10,810 nucleotides of DNA from CAZAGT01 sp964484515 (GTDB lineage Bacteria > Desulfobacterota > DSM-4660 > Desulfatiglandales > HGW-15), in NCBI GenBank assembly GCA_964484515.1, contig CAZAGT010000167.1, positions 1 through 10,810 on the forward strand. Reading direction: 5' to 3'. Of this stretch, positions 1 through 6,576 are shown piece by piece. The translations under genes were made by a program, and so were the position numbers. Each line of letters opens with the position of its first letter. Position 1 is the stretch's first letter. The notes under the pieces were generated by a model. It searched no databases and was not told where the DNA came from. It worked only from the letters and a program-made list of their open reading frames with translations.

Positions 1-131
1 CCAAAGGGGTGGGGACTGAGCCGAGCGAAGCGAAGGTAAAGAAATCCCGAGGAATAAGGCGTACATAGAACTACGCCGCAGTGACGAGGGATAAGGGTAA
101 CGCAGCCCTTCGGCTTTGCTCAGGGCCGTGA
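1..131. repeat. Dispersed-repeat-like left end, no gene
   Basis: No convincing coding frame is visible. The stretch has the look of intergenic repeat DNA: a short hairpin with GGCGTA at 58-63 pairing with TACGCC at 72-77 across an 8-nt loop, then a tract at 110-131 that runs straight into the 40-bp repeat at 132-171. A plus-strand frame opens in this area and runs in phase into iclR, but its first 48 residues do not resemble an IclR N-terminus, so it is read as an upstream extension and not as protein. Assignment to a genome-wide repeat family is inference from its form. Confidence 0.4.
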
Positions 132-171
132 GCCCGTCGAACGGCAGATGGGCGTTTTCCGACAGCCTCAA
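132..171 (+). repeat. Left copy of 40-bp inverted repeat bracketing the locus
   Basis: The 40 bases here are an exact reverse complement of 10754-10793. The similarity continues outward to about base 127, where the right copy carries 12 extra bases (a partial duplication of the GTCGAACGG unit, at 10791-10802). The two copies face each other across about 10.6 kb containing all seven genes. No transposase or integrase is present, so this is better read as two members of a dispersed repeat family than as the ends of a transposon. Confidence 0.85.
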
Positions 172-188
172 TAGCACTCCTAAATACC

Positions 189-241
189 TTGACATACTTA
201 TCATAACCGTACTATTTCTGTTCCGTATTTTAAAATATAAT
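189..241 (+). promoter_or_regulatory. Candidate sigma-70 promoter(s) for iclR
   Basis: A consensus -10 hexamer TATAAT lies at 236-241. With 17-nt spacing its -35 would be the poor TATTTC at 213-218. A consensus -35 TTGACA lies further up at 189-194, where the best -10 candidates are TACTAT (210-215, spacer 15) or TATTTC (213-218, spacer 18). Either arrangement points at iclR. With the 236-241 box, transcription would start only about a dozen bases before the ATG at 260, giving a very short leader. The AT-rich character stands out from the G+C-rich surroundings. Confidence 0.5.
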
Positions 242-256
242 TCCACAATACGGAAC
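220..256. promoter_or_regulatory. Inverted-repeat operator, probable IclR-type autoregulatory site
   Basis: GTTCCGTATT (220-229) and AATACGGAAC (247-256) form a perfect 10-bp inverted repeat separated by 17 nt. The right half also contains an imperfect 15-bp palindrome, TTCCACAATACGGAA (241-255), of the TTCC-N7-GGAA form that suits IclR-family dimers. The TATAAT box at 236-241 lies inside the spacer and the right arm ends 3 nt before the iclR ATG, so a bound protein would cover both the promoter and the ribosome-binding region. Autorepression is inferred. No second copy was seen before the other genes. Confidence 0.6.
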
Positions 257-259
257 TCC

Positions 260-1042
260 ATGAAATCCCTTCATAAGGTTCTCGACATCATCGAAACGAT
301 TTCCGATCTCGGTCACGCCGGCATCCGCGAGCTATCGACCAAAACCGGATTTCCGCCGCCTACGATCCATCGCGTTCTTGCCACCCTTCTGGAACGCGGC
401 TACCTGAAACAGGATCCGGTTTCCAAGGCGTATGCGTTGTCTTTCCAATTCCTTCAGTTGGGCACCAAGGTTCAACAGCAGTTCAATCTCACCTCGATCG
501 CACGGCCTCATCTGGAACGGCTGATGGCCGAGACCAGGGAGAGCGTAAACCTGGCGGTCCAGGATGGAGACCATGTCGTTTATCTCGACTCCGCACACAG
601 TAACTACTCCATGCTCCAGCTGTTCACTCAACCTGGGGCACGGGTCCCATTGTACGCCACGGGTGTGGGAAAGGTGTTTCTGAGCCGCTGGGCCGAAAAG
701 GATGTTCATGAATACCTAAAGAGGACCGATCTCATACGCTTCACCGCCCGCACGTTGATCGAACCGGAGGGCCTCCTTTCCGAGTTGGAGCGCATTCGCG
801 ATCGGGGCTACGCCGTTGATGATGAGGAAATGGAAGACGGCGTGAGGTGTGTAGCTGCTCCTATCCGGGACCACAACGCCGTGAACACGGCCGCTGTCTC
901 CATCAGCGGAACCACGGTGCGCATGACGCGTGATCGTATCGATGAATTGGGTCGCAAGGTCAAGACATGCGCTGGAGCCATATCAAGAGAAATGGGATAT
1001 CGGTGTGGCCCGGATCGCGTCTTGGAAGAGGCTCCCGACTGA
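260..1042 (+). CDS. IclR-family transcriptional regulator
   Basis: This 260-residue protein is a typical full-length IclR regulator. The N-terminal winged helix-turn-helix covers about residues 1-65, with the helices around GIRELSTKTGFPPPTIHRV followed by LERGYL. The C-terminal effector domain carries the family signature near residues 190-210 (GYAVDDEEMEDGVRCVAAPI). The ATG at 260 was chosen because MKSLHKVLDII matches the usual IclR start; the frame is open upstream to 116 but that part is not IclR-like. The Shine-Dalgarno is weak (GGAA at 252-255), which fits a short leader overlapped by the operator. IclR regulators commonly control small-organic-acid catabolism (glyoxylate, allantoin, aromatic acids). 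Its position at the head of a same-strand locus makes it the likely local regulator. The effector is unknown; glyoxylate or a hydroxy acid is a reasonable guess. Confidence 0.92.
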   Translation: MKSLHKVLDIIETISDLGHAGIRELSTKTGFPPPTIHRVLATLLERGYLKQDPVSKAYALSFQFLQLGTKVQQQFNLTSIARPHLERLMAETRESVNLAVQDGDHVVYLDSAHSNYSMLQLFTQPGARVPLYATGVGKVFLSRWAEKDVHEYLKRTDLIRFTARTLIEPEGLLSELERIRDRGYAVDDEEMEDGVRCVAAPIRDHNAVNTAAVSISGTTVRMTRDRIDELGRKVKTCAGAISREMGYRCGPDRVLEEAPD

Positions 1043-1140
1043 ATGTCTTTTCATTTACCAATTATCCCTTCGGCCGGATAGGGGCTTTTCCTGTCCGTCC
1101 CCGGAGGAGAAAACAGATCGTAGCAGAAAGGAGACTGAAT

Positions 1141-2925
1141 ATGCCTAAGATGACAGCCATGGCGGCCGCCGTGCGTATCCTTGAGAGCGAAGGCGTCAAG
1201 CACATTTTCGGTATTCCGGGCGCCGGCATTCTCCCTTTTTACCGAGCCCTTAAGGATCTCGGTACCATCAGACATATGGTTACACGCCACGAAGAAAGTG
1301 CCATCCACATGGCCGACGGCTATGCTCGTGCCATCGGCACAGTGGGCGTCTGCGCCGCCACCTCAGGTCCCGGCGCAAGCAATTTCGTTACGGGCTTGTA
1401 CACTGCTCAGGTGGACTCCGTCCCCATTCTCGCCATCACGGGACAAAATGTGAGGGCTCAATTGGATCGCGAGGCCTTTCAAGCCGTAGATATCGCCGAG
1501 ATCGTCAAACCGATCACCAAGAAGGCCTATTGCGTCAAGGATGGGGCCAAGGTCCCCTGGGTCTTTCGGGAGGCGTTCAGGATCATGAAGGAAGGTCGGC
1601 CCGGTCCGGTCCTGATTGACCTGCCCCTGGATGTTCAAAAGATGGAAATTGAATACGATTCCGAATGTGATATCCCGCTGCCCATCTTTCGTACGCCCCC
1701 AGCCAAACAACAGGTCGCCAAGGCCGTGCATATGCTGCTCGAAGCCGAGAAGCCGGTCATGCTGCTCGGCGGCGGTGTTATTGCGGCCGATGCTACGGCC
1801 GAATTTCTCGCCATCGCGGAAACCTTGCAGATTCCCGTGGTGACATCCTACATGGGCAAGAGCGGCATTTCCTGGAACCATCCCCTCATGGCGGGCCAGG
1901 TGGGCATCCAGTGCAACACCCGTTCCGGGAATAAGGTGTTCTTGGATTCGACATTGGTCTTTGCCGTAGGTGCCCGATTCAACGACCGCCACACGGGCGA
2001 TGTCGGTGTGTACAAAGGAAATCGAAAGTTCATTCATGTGGATGTGGATCCCAGCCAATTAGGCAAAAACATCATGCCCGACCTCGGGATCTGTGCCGAT
2101 GCCAAGCTGACGTTGAAGGCCATCCAAGAGGAAATCGAACACCGGGGAATCAAGGCCGAACCCACAAGGCTGAGAATCAGCCAGCTCCGCACCGAAATGG
2201 AGCGGAAGACGGACTACGATGATATCCCGATCAAGCCGCAACGCGTGTTCAAGGAGATAAACGAGTTTTTCAACGAGGAGACCGTCTTTGTCACATGTAT
2301 CGGACTCAATCAGATCTGGTCCGGACAGCTCCAGAAGACCTCTAAACCGAGACACTACCTCGAATGCGGGGGCGCCGGGCCGCTGGGTTGGGATCTGCCC
2401 GCCTCCATCGGGGCCAAGGTAGCACGGCCGGACAAACAGATCGTGACCGTTGTGGGTGACTACGGTTTTCAGTTCTGTATGGACGCACTCCCGGTTGCCG
2501 TTATGTACAAGATCCCCTTCGTCTGCGTCGTCCTAAACAACGGGTATCTCGGCCTTATCCGACAGGCCGAGAAGTATCTCTTCGACATGGATTACGAGGT
2601 TCGGATATGGTATGACTGCTGCCGGCTCGAGGAGGACGTGGAACTCCCCAAAGCGGCTGTGGGGGGCACAGCTGATGTTCATTCATCAATAGACTCAACC
2701 CAGACCGGGCCTATTCCTGAAAACGAAGGCCTCGGATTCGATTTCGTGAAATTTGCCGATGCTTGCGGCGCAATGGGCGAACGTGTAACCGACCCGAACG
2801 AGATCAAGGCCGCGTTTCAGCGGGGGGTGGAATCCGGCGTACCTTATGTCATCGAGATCATCCTGGAGCGGGATACGGACTGTTCCATGGGGATCTCGAT
2901 CGATGCCATTAAAGAATTTGAGTAG
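1141..2925 (+). CDS. gcl: ThDP-dependent carboligase, glyoxylate carboligase-like (tartronate-semialdehyde synthase family)
   Basis: A 594-residue thiamine-diphosphate enzyme, close to the 593 residues of E. coli Gcl, which joins two glyoxylates into tartronate semialdehyde and CO2. The order is N-terminal pyrimidine-binding domain (about 1-180), central domain, and C-terminal diphosphate domain with the ThDP/Mg motif running from GD (439-440) to NN (466-467). Gcl-like segments include AGPLGW, NNGYLGLIRQ, FDMDYEV and the ILERDTDCSMG ending. AAAGGAG at 1127-1133 lies 7 nt before the ATG, so the in-frame extension upstream is rejected. Two oddities are visible. Residue 51 is Glu (RHEES), whereas E. 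coli Gcl has Val51. There is also an insertion of about 28 residues around 491-528, offset by lack of the E. coli C-terminal tail. The sequence favours Gcl or a sister group over acetolactate synthase, but substrate is not certain. Confidence 0.85.
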   Translation: MPKMTAMAAAVRILESEGVKHIFGIPGAGILPFYRALKDLGTIRHMVTRHEESAIHMADGYARAIGTVGVCAATSGPGASNFVTGLYTAQVDSVPILAITGQNVRAQLDREAFQAVDIAEIVKPITKKAYCVKDGAKVPWVFREAFRIMKEGRPGPVLIDLPLDVQKMEIEYDSECDIPLPIFRTPPAKQQVAKAVHMLLEAEKPVMLLGGGVIAADATAEFLAIAETLQIPVVTSYMGKSGISWNHPLMAGQVGIQCNTRSGNKVFLDSTLVFAVGARFNDRHTGDVGVYKGNRKFIHVDVDPSQLGKNIMPDLGICADAKLTLKAIQEEIEHRGIKAEPTRLRISQLRTEMERKTDYDDIPIKPQRVFKEINEFFNEETVFVTCIGLNQIWSGQLQKTSKPRHYLECGGAGPLGWDLPASIGAKVARPDKQIVTVVGDYGFQFCMDALPVAVMYKIPFVCVVLNNGYLGLIRQAEKYLFDMDYEVRIWYDCCRLEEDVELPKAAVGGTADVHSSIDSTQTGPIPENEGLGFDFVKFADACGAMGERVTDPNEIKAAFQRGVESGVPYVIEIILERDTDCSMGISIDAIKEFE

Positions 2926-2991
2926 GAGACAGAAGGCGGGAGACAGGAGCCAGCGTGAAGAATCCCCGCCCAAAGGACGGAGGCTTAGGAA

Positions 2992-3026
2992 GCACCCCTG
3001 AGGGGTGCGTAGGGGGTCCCCTTTTT
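2992..3026 (+). terminator. Candidate intrinsic terminator after the carboligase gene
   Basis: GCACCCC (2992-2998) pairs perfectly with GGGGTGC (3002-3008) around a 3-nt TGA loop. A second G-run/C-run pair at 3012-3021 leads directly into five T residues (3022-3026). The T-tract is not immediately after the first hairpin, so either the second, small-loop pair or a combined structure would have to act. It begins 66 nt past the carboligase stop codon. The alternative is that this is the end of the adjacent dispersed repeat. Confidence 0.45.
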
Positions 3027-3032
3027 GACTAA

Positions 3033-3210
3033 CGAAATTCGAAGCACGAAACCCGAAATTCGAAACAAAATCGAATGGGCAAAACTCAAATGATCAAAAC
3101 TGCTTGACGCTGCTTTCCGGTGGGTAAGGACCATTCAGGTACGCTATTTCCGTCATGAGGACATTCAGGCTTTGGATTTGTTTCGGATTTCGATATTCGA
3201 ATTTCGGATT
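3033..3210. repeat. AT-rich inverted repeat built from CGAAAT/TTCGAA units
   Basis: The left arm (about 3033-3075) is a string of CGAA-containing units. The right arm (about 3171-3210) is made of their complements. The outer 11 bases, CGAAATTCGAA at 3033-3043 and TTCGAATTTCG at 3196-3206, match exactly. Inner parts match only loosely and with gaps. About 95 bases lie between the arms. The repetitive, degenerate units are typical of a dispersed intergenic repeat; a function is not apparent. Confidence 0.6.
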
Positions 3211-3389
3211 TGACGGTGTTACCGCTTTACCCGGCATAGCCACCGAAAACGTGACCAAGCCCGTAGGACGTGGTTTTCGACAACGAAATATGAGTTTTAA
3301 CGAGTTGTAATACCCGACCGTGACATAGTTATCAATTCGTCAAAGGATCTTAGAAAACATGACGGTTTCTGACGAAGGGGGATAAGATC

Positions 3390-4673
3390 ATGAAAGACAT
3401 CAAAAAACGAGCGGCGACGATATTGAAAGAGTTCAAGGGTGATACCTATGCCTTTGGTGACGGAATCCTGGATGAGGCACCCGGAAAATTCACTGCCCAA
3501 CTGGGCAGGAAAGCCATGTTTGTCGGTCCCGTGGCGGAACCCTGGTTCAAACCAGTCATGGGCCGGCTTACGAGATCATTGGAGAACGCCGGTGTCGACG
3601 TTATCGATACCGTCATGTCTGCACAGCCCAACGCCCCTTTTGTAGACGTCTATCGTATTCATAGCCATATCATGCACAAGCAGCCCGACGTTATCGTCGT
3701 GGCCGACGGCGGTTCAGGCATCGACGCGACCAAAGCGGCCGCCACGCTGGCCACCCTTGGAGACATCCAACCTGAGATCGACCCCTTCTTTGGAGTCGGG
3801 GCCGTTACCAAGGTGTGCCAGGAGACAAATCGCACGATCATGCCGGTTGTGGCCGTGATGATGGCTGCCAGCTCGGGCGCTCACCTGACCAAATATTCGA
3901 ATATAACCGATCCTGTGTTGGGCCAAAAAAAACTGATTGTGGATGAGGCGATCGTACCTCCGCGCGCCGTTTTCGACTACGAGGTGACGACGACCCAGCC
4001 CATGAGTCTCACGCTCGATGGAGGACTGGACGGAATTGCCCATTGCCTTGAGGTCTATTTCGGTGCGGCTGCGGATACCAAAGACCGAGCTGGAGAAGTC
4101 GCAGAACTGGGGCTCGAGCTCATCATCCAGGGTCTTACGCAGGTGAAACAAGACCCGGCCGATATTGAGGCCCGCAACATGTTGGGCCTGGGAACGGACC
4201 TGGGTGGCTACGCCATTATGATTGGGGGCACATCCGGTGCGCACTTGACGAGCTTTTCATTGGTGGATGTACTCAGCCACGGACGGGCCTGTGCCTTGAT
4301 GAACCCTTACTATACGGTCTTCTTCGCCCCGGCCATCGAGGAACAGCTGCGCAAGATCGGCCGCATCTACAAGAAATCGGGCTACGTGGATGAGGACCTC
4401 GAAGGGCTCTCCGGACGAGAACTCGGACTTGCCGTGGCCAAAGGGATGGTTAGATTCAGTGGGTTTCTGGGGTTCCCCACCTGTCTCAGCGAAGTCGAAG
4501 GAGTCAGTGAAGGCCATATCAATAAGGCCCTGACGGCGGCGAAAAATCCGCAACTCGACATGAAACTGCGCAACATGCCTGTGCCGCTCAATGCTGATCT
4601 CATCGAAGACTATATGCGGCCAATCCTCGAAGCCGCCTGGGAAGGGGAGTTTGAGAAGATCAAGACGATGTAG
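3390..4673 (+). CDS. Iron-containing alcohol dehydrogenase family oxidoreductase
   Basis: A 427-residue member of the iron-dependent (group III) alcohol dehydrogenase family, which interconverts alcohols and aldehydes with NAD(P)H. The N-terminal nucleotide-binding domain has the family glycine/Asp motif as DGGSGID (106-112). The C-terminal helical domain carries the four expected metal ligands: Asp214 and His218 (in DGIAH), His285 (GAHL) and His297 (SHGR). The last two are 12 apart, not the 14 of E. coli FucO, and the position four after His285, His in FucO, is Phe here. A purine-rich AGGGGG (3376-3381) precedes the ATG by 8 nt. Beside a carboligase gene and with no GlxR/GarR-type reductase in the window, reduction of tartronate semialdehyde or a similar aldehyde is a plausible role, but that is inference. 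The substrate cannot be read from sequence. Confidence 0.88.
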   Translation: MKDIKKRAATILKEFKGDTYAFGDGILDEAPGKFTAQLGRKAMFVGPVAEPWFKPVMGRLTRSLENAGVDVIDTVMSAQPNAPFVDVYRIHSHIMHKQPDVIVVADGGSGIDATKAAATLATLGDIQPEIDPFFGVGAVTKVCQETNRTIMPVVAVMMAASSGAHLTKYSNITDPVLGQKKLIVDEAIVPPRAVFDYEVTTTQPMSLTLDGGLDGIAHCLEVYFGAAADTKDRAGEVAELGLELIIQGLTQVKQDPADIEARNMLGLGTDLGGYAIMIGGTSGAHLTSFSLVDVLSHGRACALMNPYYTVFFAPAIEEQLRKIGRIYKKSGYVDEDLEGLSGRELGLAVAKGMVRFSGFLGFPTCLSEVEGVSEGHINKALTAAKNPQLDMKLRNMPVPLNADLIEDYMRPILEAAWEGEFEKIKTM

Positions 4674-4789
4674 ATGGCAGGTCGAGCGAGAACACTCAAT
4701 GCGCAGGTGTTAGGAGTCAGCCCAGCCTCTTGCCGCAGGGCGGCCAGGTTGATCGACCGGGAAACTACATGGAAGTGGTACTTGAATTT

Positions 4790-4806
4790 GACATTTTCAA
4801 AATGTC
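4790..4806. promoter_or_regulatory. Perfect 17-bp palindrome, possible operator or hairpin
   Basis: GACATTTTCAAAATGTC is fully self-complementary around a central base, with 8-bp arms. It is AT-rich in a G+C-rich setting and stands 14 nt before the large inverted-repeat element. It could be a dimeric regulator site for the racemase/oxidase genes, or an outer part of the repeat element. As RNA the loop would be tight and no T-run follows, so a terminator is less likely. Confidence 0.4.
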
Positions 4807-4820
4807 CGGCGGGTTTTCGT

Positions 4821-5031
4821 CCGGCCATGGGGGTCTCTTTTCAAAAACGAGGATTGAGTGCGTTGTCTCCTCAAAAGGCGCTACCCGAGGCGGCCGGAGG
4901 GCCTCCGCGGTGTAGGCCGGATTGACAGCCTGAGCGCATTCTCCGAGTCTGCTCCGGCCGCCTGGCTTGCACGCTTCTTCAGCGTTCGAGCGGGTAACGT
5001 TTCGTTTTTGAAAAGAGACCCCCATGACCGG
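4821..5031. mobile_element. MITE-like nested inverted-repeat element, about 211 bp
   Basis: The ends are 30-bp inverted repeats (4821-4850 and 5002-5031) matching at 29 of 30 positions, with an exact 25-bp core (4826-4850 / 5002-5026). Nested inside is a second exact 12-bp inverted repeat, AGGCGGCCGGAG (4888-4899) and CTCCGGCCGCCT (4952-4963), and inside that a small GGCCT/AGGCC hairpin (4900-4904 / 4914-4918). The element is non-coding, short and terminally repeated, like a miniature inverted-repeat transposable element. No clear target-site duplication flanks it, so it could instead be a REP/BIME-like structural repeat. It could fold into a very stable cruciform or RNA stem. Confidence 0.65.
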
Positions 5032-5170
5032 GCGTTAAGGTATCAAAGATCTCCTTTCATGGAGTTTCATACGAGGAATTGGGGTGCAGAAAAACCGGAT
5101 ATGGCCAGGGCCTTTGCTGATGGCCGAAGCTCTCTGATTGTGCTCGGGCTCAATCCGTGTAGACGTTTTT

Positions 5171-6457
5171 ATGAAGATCGATCTCCTATACGGGCGAGAC
5201 GGCCTTTGCGTCGACATTCCGGATGAAATCGATGTAACCGTCGTACGCAAGCATGCCATGACTCCGCTAGCAGATCCGGCCGAAACTGTACGACGGGCAC
5301 TGGCCAGCCCTGTGAAGAGTAAACCCTTGTCCGAACTGGCTCAGGGCAAAAGGACCGCCTGCGTCTTAATCTGCGACATCACTCGGCCTGTCCCCAACGG
5401 CACCCTCCTCCCGCCCCTCATCAAAACCCTGACTTCAGCCGGGATCAATACCGAAGAGATTACGATCCTGGTGGCCACCGGGCTCCATCGGCCCAACGAA
5501 GGCCAGGAACTGGCCGAGATCGTCGGCTCAAACGAGATCATGAGCTCGATACGGGTGGAAAACCATTTCGCACGCGACCGGGAGGCCCATGTAGACCTCG
5601 GTGAGACGTCGGGAGGGATCCCCATTACCGTTGACCGGCGTTTTGCCGATGCCGATCTCAGGATCGTGACCGGTCTGGTGGAGCCTCATTTCATGGCCGG
5701 ATATTCCGGGGGACGAAAGGTCGTTGCACCGGGGGTGGCCTACCAGGACACGATCCTGATGTTTCATACGGCCCGAATTCTCGAGCACCCCAAAGCTGCT
5801 AATTGCGTACTTGATGGCAACCCCCTTCACAAGGAACAGCTCGAAATCGTTCACTCCCTGGGAGACGTCTTCGCCCTCAACGTCGTGATCGATGAGAGAC
5901 GGGAAATCGGCTTCCTGAATTTCGGCGATATCGAAGCCGGTCACCTCCAGGCCGTGGAGTTCATGCGGCGCTACGCTGAGGTTCACGTTCCGCGTCGGTT
6001 TAAGACCGTGGTGACCACGAGTGCCGGCTACCCCCTGGATAAGACCTACTACCAAACCGTAAAGGGGATGGTAGGGGTCATCGATATCGTAGCACCCGAG
6101 GGGACGATTATCATCGCGAGCGAGTGTTCGGAGGGCATGGGAAGCTCGGAGTTTGTGGAGGCTCAGCGGCTCTTGTGTGATGCCGGACCGCAACGGTTCA
6201 TGGAGATCCTCGCGGATCGCGAAAAGGCTCGCATAGACGAGTGGCAGACCGAAATGCTGATCAAGGCCCTCCGGGTGGGAAACATCCAACTCTATGCCCC
6301 CGCTCTCAGCAAAGAAGACCAAGAGATCGTCTATGTCGAGCCCATCACTTCGATTGAACGGGCAATCGCGGACAGCATCAGAAACAAGGGTCCCCACGAG
6401 ATCGCCGTTGTCCCCGAAGGGCCGTATGTTGTCCCCCTCTTTGAGAATAGACACTGA
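5171..6457 (+). CDS. larA: LarA-family nickel-pincer 2-hydroxyacid racemase/epimerase
   Basis: A 428-residue LarA homologue. LarA enzymes use a covalently bound nickel pincer cofactor (NPN) to abstract hydride and invert the alpha carbon of lactate, malate and other 2-hydroxy acids. The key residues are in place at almost the same numbers as L. plantarum LarA: Asp69 and Arg72 (CDITRP), His106 (ATGLHRP), His173 (EPHF), the cofactor lysine Lys183 (SGGRKVVAPG), His199 (MFHTAR), and the Gln/Lys pair in YQTVKGM. Start 5171 gives MKIDLLYGR, the usual family N-terminus. An in-frame GTG at 5138 would add 11 residues. Neither has a clear Shine-Dalgarno. larB, larC and larE for cofactor synthesis are not in the window. 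Beside a GlcDEF-type oxidase, it probably feeds the non-preferred stereoisomer into oxidation. The exact substrate is unknown. Confidence 0.9.
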   Translation: MKIDLLYGRDGLCVDIPDEIDVTVVRKHAMTPLADPAETVRRALASPVKSKPLSELAQGKRTACVLICDITRPVPNGTLLPPLIKTLTSAGINTEEITILVATGLHRPNEGQELAEIVGSNEIMSSIRVENHFARDREAHVDLGETSGGIPITVDRRFADADLRIVTGLVEPHFMAGYSGGRKVVAPGVAYQDTILMFHTARILEHPKAANCVLDGNPLHKEQLEIVHSLGDVFALNVVIDERREIGFLNFGDIEAGHLQAVEFMRRYAEVHVPRRFKTVVTTSAGYPLDKTYYQTVKGMVGVIDIVAPEGTIIIASECSEGMGSSEFVEAQRLLCDAGPQRFMEILADREKARIDEWQTEMLIKALRVGNIQLYAPALSKEDQEIVYVEPITSIERAIADSIRNKGPHEIAVVPEGPYVVPLFENRH

Positions 6458-6576
6458 GTCATTCTCGCGCCGGGCTGAACTTGGAAAGCCCCCAGAAAAA
6501 CGAATTGCCGGAGGCGGGCAAAGGTTGAATGGAAAATGTTGAGCGTCCGACCACATCGGTTTAAGGAGAAGACAGG

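Larger units (their letters stand above)
2926..3389. other. 464-nt intergenic region between carboligase and dehydrogenase genes
   Basis: No coding frame is supported. It holds the hairpin/T-tract at 2992-3026, the degenerate AT-rich inverted repeat at 3033-3210, a small direct repeat (GGACCATTCAGG at 3128-3139 and GGACATTCAGG at 3159-3169), and a 7-bp inverted repeat CGAAAAC (3244-3250) / GTTTTCG (3273-3279). A TTGACG at 3209-3214 could be a -35 box, but no good -10 follows at the right spacing. The ribosome-binding site AGGGGG (3376-3381) of the next gene is at the end. The length suggests that the dehydrogenase gene may have its own promoter, but none is convincing. Confidence 0.6.
4674..5170. 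other. 497-nt intergenic region with nested palindromes
   Basis: No gene is supported. The region contains a perfect 17-bp palindrome (4790-4806), the large nested inverted-repeat element (4821-5031), and about 140 nt of unassigned leader before the racemase gene. A minus-strand frame of 86 codons (4765-5025) spans the element, but its termini lie in the palindromic arms and its composition follows the repeat, so it is not called. No clear promoter for the racemase gene was found, although the gap is large enough to need one. Confidence 0.55.

Noticed and set aside
116..259. In-frame 48-residue N-terminal extension of the IclR protein
   Set aside because: It crosses the repeat, the promoter and the operator, and IclR proteins start close to the MKSLHKVLDII segment.
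967..1140. In-frame upstream extension of the carboligase overlapping iclR
   Set aside because: A strong AAAGGAG lies 7 nt before the ATG at 1141 and the MPKMTAM start matches Gcl proteins.
3209..3237. Sigma-70 or sigma-54 promoter for the dehydrogenase gene
   Set aside because: TTGACG has no fitting -10 at 16-18 nt, and no GG/GC pair with -24/-12 spacing was found.
4765..5025. Minus-strand 86-codon frame across the nested palindrome element
   Set aside because: It lies within repeat arms, has no family features and is probably a by-product of the repeat, although it could be annotated as a hypothetical protein in other genomes.
5528..6556. Long open minus-strand frame opposite the racemase gene
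   Set aside because: It is a shadow of the well-supported LarA frame; its translation shows no recognisable motif.
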